A DNA stretch of 64,000 nt from an uncultured Muribaculaceae bacterium (GCA_910583675.1 CAJTYH010000008.1:8915-72914), one strand, 5' to 3'. Shown: positions 23,521 to 32,524, numbered from the stretch's first letter. Notes: generated from the letters alone by a model not told the origin. Program-made: numbers and translations.

Positions 23521-24786
23521 TTATCTTATCTTTAGTGTCACGAAAGTTATCACTGCCAGGAAAATGCACACGATCCAGAATCGTGTCACGATCTTCGATT
23601 CGGGGATTGCCGCTATCGGCTTCTGTATTATGGCTTCTATGCCGGCATTGCCCGGTTTCTGGAAATGATGATGGAGAGGGGTCATCTTGAACACGCGTTT
23701 TCCTACGCCTGTGCGTCGCTTTGTCCACTTGAAATAAGCTACCTGGATCATTACCGACACGTCTTCTATGAAAAAGATGGCGCACAGGACAGGGATTAGC
23801 AGCTCCTTGTGGATAAGTATCGCGAGTACCGCGATTATGCCGCCTATGGTTAGGGAGCCGGTATCTCCCATGAATACCTGTGCCGGATATGCGTTGTACC
23901 AAAGGAAGCCGACGAGGGCGCCTATGAACGCCGCACAGAACACCACCAGTTCTTCACTGCCCGGTATGTACATGATATTCAGGTAGCTCGAGTAGATTAC
24001 AGAACCTCCAAGGTAAGCCATAATGCCGAGGGCCACCGCTATTATGGCTGAGCATCCGGTGGCGAGGCCGTCCAGGCCGTCGGTGAGGTTGGCTCCGTTT
24101 GAGGTGGCCGTTATCACGAAGATTGTAACGATGATGAACAGTATCCAACCTCCGGTGCGGGCATGGTCGCCCATCCACTTGGTCAGGGACGCATAGTCGA
24201 AGTTGTTCTCCTTGACAAACGGGATGGTGGTCTGTGTCGACTTGATGTTGTGTGATTCGTAGATGACTTCCTCTACCTCGTCGGTTTCCACATTGGTTAT
24301 CTCATGGTTCTGGCGTATCACGATGTCGGGGCTGAGCATCATGGTCAGTCCCACGATCAGGCCGAGACCCACTTGCCCTATGATCTTGAACTTGCCGCTC
24401 ATGCCGTCCTTGTTCTTGCGGTGGATCTTGAGGTAGTCGTCTGCGAACCCCAGGGAGCCGAGCCACATAGTGGCGACAAGCATCAACTGCATGTAGACAT
24501 TGTTCAGGTTCCCTACGAGTAGGCACGGTATGAGTATGGCAATGATTATTATGATACCTCCCATGGTAGGGGTACCGGTCTTTTTCATCTGTCCTTCGAG
24601 GCCGAGATTGCGGACTATTTCGCCGACCTGCATTTTCTGAAGCCGGTCTATGATCTTACGGCCGAATACCATCGCTATGAAAAGTGACAGCATCAGCGCG
24701 GCTCCCGAACGGAAAGTGATGTAGTCCATCAGCCTTGCCCCCGGGAAGCCTGTCCCCTCAAGATATTTGAATATGTAGTAAAGCAT
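23521..24786 (-). CDS. mraY: Phospho-N-acetylmuramoyl-pentapeptide-transferase
   Basis: Transfers phospho-MurNAc-pentapeptide to undecaprenyl phosphate to form lipid I in the cytoplasmic membrane. About ten membrane segments, the Mg-binding motif NLTDGLDGLA, the active-site FMGDTGSL and the LHHHFQKPG loop are all present. The length of 421 residues exceeds the 360 of E. coli because of a periplasmic or cytoplasmic insert near residues 175-210 (NHEITNVETDEVEEVIYESHN region), as seen in Bacteroidetes MraY. It is flanked on both sides by repeat elements inside the dcw operon. Confidence 0.97.
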   Translation of the reverse strand: MLYYIFKYLEGTGFPGARLMDYITFRSGAALMLSLFIAMVFGRKIIDRLQKMQVGEIVRNLGLEGQMKKTGTPTMGGIIIIIAILIPCLLVGNLNNVYMQLMLVATMWLGSLGFADDYLKIHRKNKDGMSGKFKIIGQVGLGLIVGLTMMLSPDIVIRQNHEITNVETDEVEEVIYESHNIKSTQTTIPFVKENNFDYASLTKWMGDHARTGGWILFIIVTIFVITATSNGANLTDGLDGLATGCSAIIAVALGIMAYLGGSVIYSSYLNIMYIPGSEELVVFCAAFIGALVGFLWYNAYPAQVFMGDTGSLTIGGIIAVLAILIHKELLIPVLCAIFFIEDVSVMIQVAYFKWTKRRTGVGKRVFKMTPLHHHFQKPGNAGIEAIIQKPIAAIPESKIVTRFWIVCIFLAVITFVTLKIR

Positions 24787-24792
24787 TTTCTT

Positions 24793-24942
24793 AGAAGTAA
24801 GAAGTTAGAGCATTAGAAGCCAAGCAAGAATACAAGGGTTTTAGGAATGAGAAATTGAGAAGTTAAGAAATTAAGAAAGGCGCTTGTGGTGATAACTCTG
24901 ATTCCTCTGATCCCCAAATTACTAATTTCTGATTACTAATTG
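24793..24942 (+). repeat. Modular intergenic repeat, copy 5 (A-B-C) between murE and mraY
   Basis: On the plus strand: AGAAGTAAGAAGTTAGAGCA, the CAAGCAAGAATACAAGGG landmark, GAGAAATTGAGAAGTTAAGA, GGCGCTTGTGGTGATAA, two CTCTGAT units and block C AATTACTAATTTCTGATTAC. Block C encodes the last codons and stop of murE on the minus strand. This copy is almost identical to copy 1 through block A. Confidence 0.92.
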
Positions 24943-26394
24943 CCCGAGGGCTTTCCTTATCTCCTCTCTGTCGTCGAAATGGTGCTTGACGCCGCAGATC
25001 TCCTGATAATCCTCATGTCCTTTGCCGGCAATGAGGATCACATCCCCCTTGCGGGCTATGGAGGTCGCATGCAGGATGGCTTCCCGGCGGTCTACTATGC
25101 TGGTTGAGCGCTCTTGGAGTTCCGGAGTGTCCAGTCCCGCCTCCATGTCATGCAGTATCTCTTCCGGTTGCTCAAAACGGGGATTGTCGGAAGTGAGTAT
25201 CACCATGTCGCTGAGGCGTGCGGCCTCCTTGGCCATTATCGGACGCTTCCCCTTGTCGCGGTTACCGCCGGCTCCCACTACGGTGATGATGCGTCCGCGG
25301 TTGCCTATTACCTCACGTATGGCGGTGATCACGTTTATTACGGCATCGGGAGTGTGGGCATAGTCCACTATTCCGGTTACTTCACCGTCGGGGGAGTGGA
25401 ATGTCTGGAATCTACCTGCCACGGGTACAAGGCGGCTCATGTTCACGAGAACCTGTTCCATTTCCCAACCTAAAAGGATGGATGTGCCGAATACCGCCGT
25501 AAGGTTGTAGGCATTGAAGCGTCCGGTGAACAGCACGTTCACCTCATGGTTGTTGAAACTCATCAGTGTGCCGTCCAGGCGGCTTTCCACCACCTTGCCA
25601 CGGAAATCAGCCATGGAGCGCAGGGAGTATGTCTTGCGGGTGGCGCGGGTGTTCTGCACCATCACTTCACCAACCTTGTCGTCGATGTTGGTCAATGCGA
25701 AGGCATCCTTGTCAAGGCCATCGAAGAATGATTTTTTTGCCTCCAGATAAGCCTGGACTGTCTTATGGTAGTCGAGATGGTCGCGTGTGAGGTTGCTGAA
25801 CACTCCACCCGCGAATTTCAGGCCGGCTATGCGGTGCTGGTGGGCGGCATGGGAGCTGACCTCCATTGCGGCATAGCTGCATCCTTTCTCCACCATTCGC
25901 GCCAGAAGGGCGTTGATCGTAAGGGGATCGGGGGTGGTTTGGTTGGCATGCACGGCTTCCGTGTCCACATAGTTCACTACGGTTGAGAGCAGACCGGCCT
26001 TGTATCCCATCAGGCGCGCCATCTCATAGATGAGGGTGGCGGTGGTAGTCTTCCCGTTTGTGCCGGTTACTCCTACCAGATGGAGTTTGCGTGAGGGATG
26101 GCCGTACCAGCATGAGGCCAGATGCCCCAGAGCGACGGCGCTGTTCTCCACGACGATATATGTGGCGTTTTCCCATAGAGTGTCCGGCAGTCGTTCGACT
26201 ACCAGGGCACTTATTCCTTTCCCTTCCAATGAGGGTATGAAGTCGTGGCCGTCAACGGTCACACCCTTTACAGCCACGAACATGGTGCCGTCTTCGGCTT
26301 TTCGCGAGTCTGCTGTCAGGGCTCGGATCTCCTTTTCTGTTGATCCGACAACCTTTACAGGGGTTATGGAGGATAATAATTCAGTCAGTTTCAT
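24922..26394 (-). CDS. murE: UDP-N-acetylmuramoyl-L-alanyl-D-glutamate--2,6-diaminopimelate ligase
   Basis: Adds the third stem amino acid of peptidoglycan. The P-loop is GTNGKTTT (111-118), the carbamylated-lysine region and the substrate motif DNPR (in TSDNPRFEQPEE, about residue 410) are present. DNPR is the known marker for meso-diaminopimelate specificity, so the wall is of the DAP type. The length of 490 residues is normal. The C-terminal LVIRN-stop is encoded by the AT-rich block of a modular repeat, so the native end is altered or extended by it. Confidence 0.97.
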   Translation of the reverse strand: MKLTELLSSITPVKVVGSTEKEIRALTADSRKAEDGTMFVAVKGVTVDGHDFIPSLEGKGISALVVERLPDTLWENATYIVVENSAVALGHLASCWYGHPSRKLHLVGVTGTNGKTTTATLIYEMARLMGYKAGLLSTVVNYVDTEAVHANQTTPDPLTINALLARMVEKGCSYAAMEVSSHAAHQHRIAGLKFAGGVFSNLTRDHLDYHKTVQAYLEAKKSFFDGLDKDAFALTNIDDKVGEVMVQNTRATRKTYSLRSMADFRGKVVESRLDGTLMSFNNHEVNVLFTGRFNAYNLTAVFGTSILLGWEMEQVLVNMSRLVPVAGRFQTFHSPDGEVTGIVDYAHTPDAVINVITAIREVIGNRGRIITVVGAGGNRDKGKRPIMAKEAARLSDMVILTSDNPRFEQPEEILHDMEAGLDTPELQERSTSIVDRREAILHATSIARKGDVILIAGKGHEDYQEICGVKHHFDDREEIRKALGQLVIRN

Positions 26395-26423
26395 CTTGCT
26401 TGTCTGTTTGAACAGTCGTTTGT

Positions 26424-28517
26424 TTAGTTGGAGAGGGCGAGTGTCACTGTTTGCCCTTTCTTGGCAGCTGTGCCTTTCTCCGGTATCTGACGGGACACAT
26501 AGCCTGTGCCCTGGAACTTCACATTAAGCCCGCATTGCTCTAACGTCACCACTGCTTCCCGCAGTCCCAGACCGATCACCGAGGGGACAGTCAGCTTTCC
26601 CGGTTCGTTTTTTCCGGTGGGGGTGGTTGACTGTGCGGGATGGATCACGGTCTTTATTCCTGCGGCACGCCGCACTGTGGCATAGCGCCTCTTGTCCTTG
26701 GAGCCGTAGAGCAGTGCGCGGTTGTCTGCCGCAGCACCGTCGGCATAGTCGGGGGTGTTGTTGAGCAGCCCGCGTGAATACATTTTCAGGGCGATGTTTT
26801 TCATCACCTGACCGGATGTGGAGGCCGCCCCGAACATGTTGCGTTTCGGGTAGTATGTAAGCACCATGCAGGAATATTGCGGTTCGTCGGCAGGAAAGAA
26901 GCCGCAGAATGCCAGACGCTTGCGGGCGGTGTTGTAGCTCCTTGTCTTTGGATCCACGCTGTAGCATGTCCCAGTTTTGCCGGCGAGTGCCACCTTATTG
27001 TTCTTGAGTGATCGGCCTGTGCCATGCGCGCCATACACTACCTGCTTGAGCATATATTGCATCTTGCGGGCGTTCTCCTCGGAGCATATGCGGTCGCGGA
27101 TGTATGTCACCGGCAGCACCGAGTCGAAGTTCTCGGTATGCAGACCCTTTACGAGGCGCGGACGCACGTAGCGGCCGCCGTTGGCTATGGCGTTGTATAC
27201 CGACAGGGTGTAGATCGGTGGTATCTGTGAGGTGTATCCGTAGCACATGCGGGATAGATCCACGCGTGCCGGATTCTTCATGAACATGGGTGTGGTCTCA
27301 CCGGCGATGCCTGTATTGAGCGGATCAAGAAAGCCGATAGAACGGAGACGCTCCACGAATCCTTTGGGATTCTTGTCGTATCCTCGTGTTATGATACGTG
27401 CCATACCTATGTTGGAGGACTGCTCTATGACCTCACGCACGCGCAGGGAGCCGTTGTAATGCGAGTCGGTGATCGGGCGTCCGCCGGCATAAGCCCATGA
27501 CTTTCCGATCGGGATCACCTCCTCGAGGTTATTTACGAGGCCGTCTTCCAACGCTATCATCATGGAGATGGGCTTGACGACGGATCCAGGCTCGAATCCC
27601 ACAACGGCATAATTGAGCGCTTCTATGTAGCCGTTCCCTTTCTTGGAGCGCTCCAGATTGGAGATTGCCTTTATGTCGCCGGTCTTTACGTCCATCAGTA
27701 TGGCGCATCCCCAGTCGGCGGAACAGGAATCGAGCACCCGGTTCAGCTCGTTCTCCACTATGTCCTGAAGCTGTATGTCTATGGTAGTGCGCACGGAGTA
27801 GCCCGGTATAGGCTCCACGTCCGTCCAGTTCACTATGTCCTTGGTGAGCGCGATCTTCTTGGCCAGCCCCGGAACGCCGTAGAGCAGCGAGTCAAGTGCC
27901 TTTTCAAGGCCGTATATGCCGTGTACCTCCTTGCATTCGCGGGTCTGCCCAACACCTCCTACCGATCGGCGCGCCATGGCTCCGTACGGGTTGGAGCGAC
28001 GAAGCACCGATTCTACCGTGAGACCTGTCTTGTTGGAGTTGCCTATGTTGAAGAAGGGGAAGGATTTCACCTTTTGGAGGTCGAGGTAGCTTATGTTCGT
28101 GATCAGCGGCCATGCGCGCGGACGTTTCTTCGGGTCGCTTTTCAGCGGTTCTTCAAGTCGTGCACGCCATTCCTTGCGTGTGCGCACCGGGAAATTGGCG
28201 GCCATGGAGTCCGCCAGCTCCTCAAGCGCCATCTGGTAGAGATGCTGCTTGAAGTTGTCACAACGGAAATCTATGCGCACAGTGTAGTAGCGCAGGTTGG
28301 TGGCAAGGATGTAGCCTTTGTCGGAAAGTATGTCGCCACGTTCGGGGAGCACGGTATCCACCCTTTCAAGCTGTTTTTGTGCCAGCTCGTTCCAATGATG
28401 CGCGTCGATGACGGTGGTAGAGAACAGCTTGTAGCCGATCGCTCCTGAGAAGAGGAGAATCAGTACTGTCACTAACACGTATCGGAACAGCATGTGGGTG
28501 TGGTGCTCTTGTTTCAT
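26424..28517 (-). CDS. ftsI: Septal transpeptidase FtsI (class B penicillin-binding protein) with C-terminal PASTA domain
   Basis: Cross-links septal peptidoglycan as partner of FtsW. One N-terminal membrane anchor (YVLVTVLILLFSGAIGYKLF) is followed by the pedestal domain and the transpeptidase domain with GSVVKP (catalytic Ser, SxxK), SSN (in EQSSNIGMA) and KTG (in AGKTGTC). The last 65 residues form a PASTA domain (VPSVIGLGLREAVVTLEQCG). The 697-residue length is normal for Bacteroidetes FtsI. The start codon follows the ftsL stop by 55 bp. Confidence 0.96.
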   Translation of the reverse strand: MKQEHHTHMLFRYVLVTVLILLFSGAIGYKLFSTTVIDAHHWNELAQKQLERVDTVLPERGDILSDKGYILATNLRYYTVRIDFRCDNFKQHLYQMALEELADSMAANFPVRTRKEWRARLEEPLKSDPKKRPRAWPLITNISYLDLQKVKSFPFFNIGNSNKTGLTVESVLRRSNPYGAMARRSVGGVGQTRECKEVHGIYGLEKALDSLLYGVPGLAKKIALTKDIVNWTDVEPIPGYSVRTTIDIQLQDIVENELNRVLDSCSADWGCAILMDVKTGDIKAISNLERSKKGNGYIEALNYAVVGFEPGSVVKPISMMIALEDGLVNNLEEVIPIGKSWAYAGGRPITDSHYNGSLRVREVIEQSSNIGMARIITRGYDKNPKGFVERLRSIGFLDPLNTGIAGETTPMFMKNPARVDLSRMCYGYTSQIPPIYTLSVYNAIANGGRYVRPRLVKGLHTENFDSVLPVTYIRDRICSEENARKMQYMLKQVVYGAHGTGRSLKNNKVALAGKTGTCYSVDPKTRSYNTARKRLAFCGFFPADEPQYSCMVLTYYPKRNMFGAASTSGQVMKNIALKMYSRGLLNNTPDYADGAAADNRALLYGSKDKRRYATVRRAAGIKTVIHPAQSTTPTGKNEPGKLTVPSVIGLGLREAVVTLEQCGLNVKFQGTGYVSRQIPEKGTAAKKGQTVTLALSN

Positions 28518-28572
28518 TGTCGGTGTCTCTTATATTTGCCTTAGTGATTCGGTTCGGTGTGTGGAGTAATGT

Positions 28573-28911
28573 CTATTTGCTTTTCGAGAGCCGGTATGGT
28601 GGTTGATCCTGTACGGTTATCCCCAGATGCAGCGAGTCTACGAGGTGTTGCATTGATGATTCCCTGATGCGGCTCATGTATGTTGACTTGGCTCTTATCC
28701 TTTCGGTCTTTGCCACTTCGAGTTCCCTTTCGAGTTTCTGTATCCGTTCCATCTGTGTCTGGCATGTGTAGCGGTTGGTCATGTATACCATCAGCATCAC
28801 TACCACTCCAAGCACTACGAGCCAGTTGCGGCGGAAGAAGTCCACCGAAAGTATGCGCCCATGGAGAGCACGCATCATTATGCTGTCCCGTTTGCCTGTC
28901 TTTTTTGCCAT
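28573..28911 (-). CDS. ftsL: FtsL-like division protein
   Basis: A 112-residue bitopic protein at the position of ftsL, between rsmH and ftsI. It has a short basic cytoplasmic N-terminus, one membrane segment (WLVVLGVVVMLMVYMT) and an extracytoplasmic region with heptad-like pattern (MERIQKLERELEVAKTERIR) that should form the coiled coil with FtsB-like partners. Sequence conservation in this family is low, so the call rests on architecture and position. Confidence 0.85.
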   Translation of the reverse strand: MAKKTGKRDSIMMRALHGRILSVDFFRRNWLVVLGVVVMLMVYMTNRYTCQTQMERIQKLERELEVAKTERIRAKSTYMSRIRESSMQHLVDSLHLGITVQDQPPYRLSKSK

Positions 28912-28925
28912 CGTGCTATGGAATT

Positions 28926-28962
28926 TTCTTAATTTCTCAACTTCTCAATTTCTCAATTTCCA
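28926..28962 (-). repeat. Modular intergenic repeat, copy 6 (block A fragment) at the rsmH stop
   Basis: On the minus strand the 8-bp periodic run GAAATTGA-GAAATTGA-GAAGTTGA-GAAATTAA-GAA overlaps the end of rsmH and reaches to the ftsL start. The rsmH residues EIEKLRS and its TGA stop are inside it. Confidence 0.8.
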
Positions 28963-29896
28963 CTTTCTCCCCGACCCTGAGCTTGGCGCTCCTTGAGCGT
29001 GGATTGCGTTCTATCTCGTCTGGGTCAGGCACTATCGGTTTTGAACTCAGCGGCCTGAAAGGTGACAGGTTGCGCCCGAAGAAATCCTTGCTCTCTTTCC
29101 CTTCGAGGTTACCGGTGCGGAGGAAATTCTTTACCAGACGGTCTTCAAGGGAATGGTAAGTGATGATGGCCAGCCGTCCTCCCGGCTTGAGTGCATCCTT
29201 GGCCTGGGTGAGCAGCGCGCGCAACGCGTCAAGTTCACCGTTGACCTCTATGCGCAATGCCTGGAAAAGCTGTGCGAGTTCCTTCTTCTCCTGACGCGGG
29301 TTGACGAACGGGCGCACCGTCTCCAGAAGGCGGCTGACAGTGGTGATGGGTGCGGTTTGGCGGGCCTTTACGATGGCCGACGCCATCTGTCGTGCCTGTC
29401 GCAGTTCACCGTAGAGGTACAGTATGTCGGCAAGACGCTCTGGAGTGGCTTCCTGGATGAGCTTGGCTGCGGTGAGCGGGGCGTTGCGGTTCATGCGCAT
29501 GTCAAGTTCACCCTCTTCCCACCGGAATGAGAACCCTCGCTCCGGATCGTCGAAATGATGAAACGAAACTCCGAGGTCTGCCAATATGCCGTCCACCTCA
29601 TTCGCACCGTAAAAGCGCAGGAAATTGCGCAGGAAGCGGAAGTTGCCGTGTACGAGGGTGAGGGCGTTGTCGGATGACAGGGTGCTGTCCGCCATGGCAC
29701 GCTCTATGGCATCCATATCCTGATCGAAGGATAACAGTCGGCCGTGGCCTCCAGCTTCGGCGAGACGTTGCAATATGCCTCTGGTATGGCCGCCCCCACC
29801 GAGGGTGCAGTCAACGTAAACGCCTGATGCCTTAATGTTTAAGGCATCAAGAGATTGATCGAAAAGGGCGGGTATGTGGTATGGCTGGTCTGTCAT
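28937..29896 (-). CDS. rsmH: 16S rRNA (cytosine1402-N4)-methyltransferase
   Basis: Methylates N4 of C1402 in the 16S rRNA decoding centre; traditionally the first or second dcw gene (mraW). The SAM motif DCTLGGGGHTRGIL, the central ADLGVSFHHFDDPERGFSF and the C-terminal AIITYHSLEDRLVKNF motif are present. I start it at the ATG at 29896 (MTDQPYHIPALFD) because the longer frame from 29920 would overlap the promoter -7 box. The C-terminus EIEKLRS-stop is encoded by a block A repeat. It is the first gene of this dcw operon, since no mraZ precedes it. Confidence 0.95.
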   Translation of the reverse strand: MTDQPYHIPALFDQSLDALNIKASGVYVDCTLGGGGHTRGILQRLAEAGGHGRLLSFDQDMDAIERAMADSTLSSDNALTLVHGNFRFLRNFLRFYGANEVDGILADLGVSFHHFDDPERGFSFRWEEGELDMRMNRNAPLTAAKLIQEATPERLADILYLYGELRQARQMASAIVKARQTAPITTVSRLLETVRPFVNPRQEKKELAQLFQALRIEVNGELDALRALLTQAKDALKPGGRLAIITYHSLEDRLVKNFLRTGNLEGKESKDFFGRNLSPFRPLSSKPIVPDPDEIERNPRSRSAKLRVGEKVEIEKLRS

Positions 29897-29911
29897 AAGA
29901 GCATGCATGCA

Positions 29912-29962
29912 GTTTAGCATGTAAAGTTAGCAATTTTCTCACATCTATTTACATTGCTAAAC
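29912..29962. promoter_or_regulatory. Inverted repeat spanning the dcw promoter (operator candidate)
   Basis: GTTTAGCATGTAAA (29912-29925) and TTTACATTGCTAAAC (29948-29962) are inverse complements apart from one extra base. They cover the -7 and -33 positions of the dcw promoter and could bind a dimeric regulator. MraZ sites are TGGGN direct repeats and none is seen. Confidence 0.55.
29922..29952 (-). promoter_or_regulatory. Promoter of the dcw operon
   Basis: TAACTTTA on the minus strand (29922-29929) fits the -7 element, about 26 bp before the rsmH ATG at 29896. No clear TTTG lies 19 bp upstream. The element sits between the arms of an inverted repeat. Confidence 0.5.
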
Positions 29963-29983
29963 ACCAAAAATATCTATGAGTTA

Positions 29984-30026
29984 CGAAAAAAGTTATCAAC
30001 AGACTTCTCACCAGTCTGTTGATAAC
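29984..30026 (-). terminator. Terminator of the lrp-to-GLUG transcription unit
   Basis: A perfect 14-bp stem, GTTATCAACAGACT (29992-30005) with AGTCTGTTGATAAC (30013-30026) and a 7-nt loop. On the minus strand it is followed by T6. It lies 39 bp after the stop of the GLUG-type lipoprotein gene. Confidence 0.92.
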
Positions 30027-30065
30027 CTTCGGGTATTTTCAAATGTAAATCCTTCGTCTGTGAAT

Positions 30066-31787
30066 TTAGTAGATCGGCCACTGGTAGAAGGGGCAAGTCC
30101 GGGAGATCTTGTCGAAGAAATGAGTGAATGCGGCCTTATTGGATGTTGGCGTCAGGGTGCCGTCAAGTATCATTTCCCATGCGAGCCATGTTTCCCCGAC
30201 GAAGATCGTGGGATCTGAGGGGGAGGATGCCTCGTGGCCATTGACGGTACCGTAGTTGGTGTTGTCAAGGGCTATGGTTCCTGCCGCACTTCCCGCAATC
30301 GCCCCTGCGAGGGATACCGGCACGCCGTTCCACTCCCTGTCTTTTCCAGAGGTCACGTCTCCCTCGTTGTTGCAGCGCGTTATGGCACCGGAGGAATATC
30401 CTGCGATGCCTCCAGTCCATCCTGAATCAACTCCGCTCTCTTCCGTTCCGCTTTTGATGCGTGATATTACCTCGCCGCTGTTGCCCAGATTCCTGATGTC
30501 GCCGATGACACATCCGTAGCATCCTCCCGTGCATCCTTTGGAGGCACTGTTGGAGATCCTGCCGGTATTGACGGCACCGTTGACTGAATACTTGTAGGCC
30601 ATTCCGGCTATTCCGCCGACATATGATGTTATCCGGGTCTCACCGACGGTTATGTCTCCGCTGTTGATGTTGTTGCAGTATTCGCCGTTGTCTTCTCCTC
30701 CGTCGCCGTATATCCCTCCTATATAGGCCATTGGAGACTGACCGTCAACGCGGGTCTCCAATATTTTACCGATCGTGATGTCGCCTTCGTTCATGACGAG
30801 TGTCAGCAATTCATAGTTCGGTACGTTGCCGTCGGCCATGCGGTAGCCGGCGATCCCTCCCACTCTGAGCCGGAAGGCGTTTCCTGCATCTATGCTTATG
30901 TCGGCACTGTTGTTGCACTTTGTTATGGTGGTAGACCGCTCGGTGCCGATAAGGCCGCCTATGTTTGACTGCAATGCAATGATTTTTTTTGACGGAAGAT
31001 TGTCTGTGCCGAATCTCATATGGCCGTTCATGTCGTTGTCATAGAAGTAGCCCGTGATCGTGTATCCGGCAATTCCTCCCAGATGCAGTTGAGCGGGAGG
31101 TATGGACTTGGCGACGGGGACGATCATGGTGCCCTCGTATGTCACATGGTGTATGGATGTATTGTTGGCCAGTGCCACGAGGCTGCCGCAATAGTCATAG
31201 CTGCTCATCGTGGGGAGGTATACGTCGGCGCTAAGTCGTATTTGGCTTATTTCCGCGCCATCAGCGTATCCGAAGAAGCCGGCTTTGTTTGTTGACCAGA
31301 CGATTCCTGTCTCCGGGGTGGGACGGGCTTCCTCCGGAACGGAGGTTATGCGCAATGTGCCACTGATGCAATGTCCCTGTCCGTTGAAAACGCCGTCGAA
31401 TGGATTGGCGCATGAGCCGATGGGTGTCCAGCTGTAGTCGTCGGCGATCTCTATGTCGTGTGTGAGGTTTACGAACGTGCTTGCCGTTATGTCCTCCTCG
31501 TTTCTTCTGAAGCCTCCGTTGTTTACCAGTTCCGTAAACAGTTTCAGCTCCATCGCATTGCGTATCAGGAATGGGTTCTCTATGGAACCGTCGCCTGGAA
31601 GCGTGGTGGCGCTCTCTGTCTCCGGGGAAAGTAGGTAGGACTCTTCCACGTCGGGAAACGGGTCTCCCGGAACGGGATCCGGTTCGTCTTCCTCATCATC
31701 GTTGAAGCCGCATGATGCGATTGCAATGGCGGCAAATGCGGTCATGGCATAGCGCATGTACCTGTTGACATATTTAAATTTAGACAT
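30066..31787 (-). CDS. Surface lipoprotein with GLUG-type repeats
   Basis: A 573-residue protein with a lipoprotein signal (MRYAMTAFAAIAIASC in its N-terminal part) and an acidic spacer (DDEEDEPDPVPGDPF). After a region typical of these proteins (GDGSIENPFLIRNAMELKLF, then WTPIG and FDGVFNGQGHCISG) it has at least six repeats of the type GGIAGY followed by a hydrophobic strand and CNNxGDI. This is the GLUG/beta-helix pattern of Bacteroidetes surface proteins and suggests a long right-handed beta solenoid. Ligand unknown; adhesion is plausible. It follows the sirtuin gene by 30 bp without a visible promoter and ends at a strong terminator. Confidence 0.75.
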   Translation of the reverse strand: MSKFKYVNRYMRYAMTAFAAIAIASCGFNDDEEDEPDPVPGDPFPDVEESYLLSPETESATTLPGDGSIENPFLIRNAMELKLFTELVNNGGFRRNEEDITASTFVNLTHDIEIADDYSWTPIGSCANPFDGVFNGQGHCISGTLRITSVPEEARPTPETGIVWSTNKAGFFGYADGAEISQIRLSADVYLPTMSSYDYCGSLVALANNTSIHHVTYEGTMIVPVAKSIPPAQLHLGGIAGYTITGYFYDNDMNGHMRFGTDNLPSKKIIALQSNIGGLIGTERSTTITKCNNSADISIDAGNAFRLRVGGIAGYRMADGNVPNYELLTLVMNEGDITIGKILETRVDGQSPMAYIGGIYGDGGEDNGEYCNNINSGDITVGETRITSYVGGIAGMAYKYSVNGAVNTGRISNSASKGCTGGCYGCVIGDIRNLGNSGEVISRIKSGTEESGVDSGWTGGIAGYSSGAITRCNNEGDVTSGKDREWNGVPVSLAGAIAGSAAGTIALDNTNYGTVNGHEASSPSDPTIFVGETWLAWEMILDGTLTPTSNKAAFTHFFDKISRTCPFYQWPIY

Positions 31788-31817
31788 GTTTTTGTGAAAT
31801 AACGGTTTTGTGTGTTG

Positions 31818-32507
31818 TCAATTGTCGTGTCGGAGTATGTGCGCGAGCTTTTCCACCCCTTCCGACGCTTTCATGCGGAGCACTGTGACACCTGCAGGGA
31901 CTTGTGCCGGATTGGGGTCTATGTAATAGATGGGGGTGCCGGGACGCACGTATTGCATCAAGGCTGCCGCAGGATATACGGCGAGGCTTGTGCCGATGAC
32001 GACGAATATATCTGCTTCATGAGCCAGCTCTATTGCCGGTTCGATGTTTGGCACGGCCTCCTGGAAGAATACGATGTGTGGCCGCACGCGATGGCCTTCG
32101 ATCCGTGTTTCCGGCGTGGTTTCGAGTGCGCCGGGATGCAGTTCCCACACCTTGCTTTCGTCGTCTATGGCACGCACTTTCATCAGTTCGCCATGCAGAT
32201 GGAGTACGTTGCTGCTTCCGGCACGTTCATGCAGGTTGTCAACGTTTTGAGTGATCACATATACGTCGAAATCTTTTTCGAGGTCTACCAGTCCGAGGTG
32301 TCCGGCGTTAGGTTGCGCTTCCACCAACTGCTTGCGGCGGTCGTTGTAGAATTTGTGGATAAGCTCGGGGTTGCGGGCAAAGCCGTCGGCCGAGGCCACG
32401 TCCATCACGTTGTAGTTTTCCCACAGGCCACCGGCATCACGGAATGTGTTGATGCCGCTTTCGGCGCTCATGCCGGCACCGGTGGAGATTACGAGTTTCT
32501 TTTTCAT
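31818..32507 (-). CDS. cobB: NAD-dependent protein deacylase (sirtuin, CobB-like) lacking the zinc cysteines
   Basis: Removes acyl groups from lysines with NAD. The 229-residue product has GAGMSAESGINTFR (10-23), TQNVDNLH (86-93) and the catalytic His in LHGEL (H105). A YNDR motif (54-57) matches the Tyr-x-x-Arg pair of class III sirtuins that favours succinyl-lysine. The segment that normally holds four zinc-binding Cys (about residues 110-150) has none. I use the ATG at 32507 because the conserved N-terminus MKKKLVISTGAG starts there; the longer frame upstream overlaps the membrane protein gene. It is 17 bp downstream of that gene. Confidence 0.9.
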   Translation of the reverse strand: MKKKLVISTGAGMSAESGINTFRDAGGLWENYNVMDVASADGFARNPELIHKFYNDRRKQLVEAQPNAGHLGLVDLEKDFDVYVITQNVDNLHERAGSSNVLHLHGELMKVRAIDDESKVWELHPGALETTPETRIEGHRVRPHIVFFQEAVPNIEPAIELAHEADIFVVIGTSLAVYPAAALMQYVRPGTPIYYIDPNPAQVPAGVTVLRMKASEGVEKLAHILRHDN

Positions 32508-32524
32508 GGACTTATGATTGATTG

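Noticed and set aside
29992..30026. TTATCAACA sequences that resemble DnaA boxes
   Set aside because: Each deviates from TTATCCACA and the pair forms a perfect terminator stem followed by T6; no origin features or dnaA/dnaN neighbours are present.
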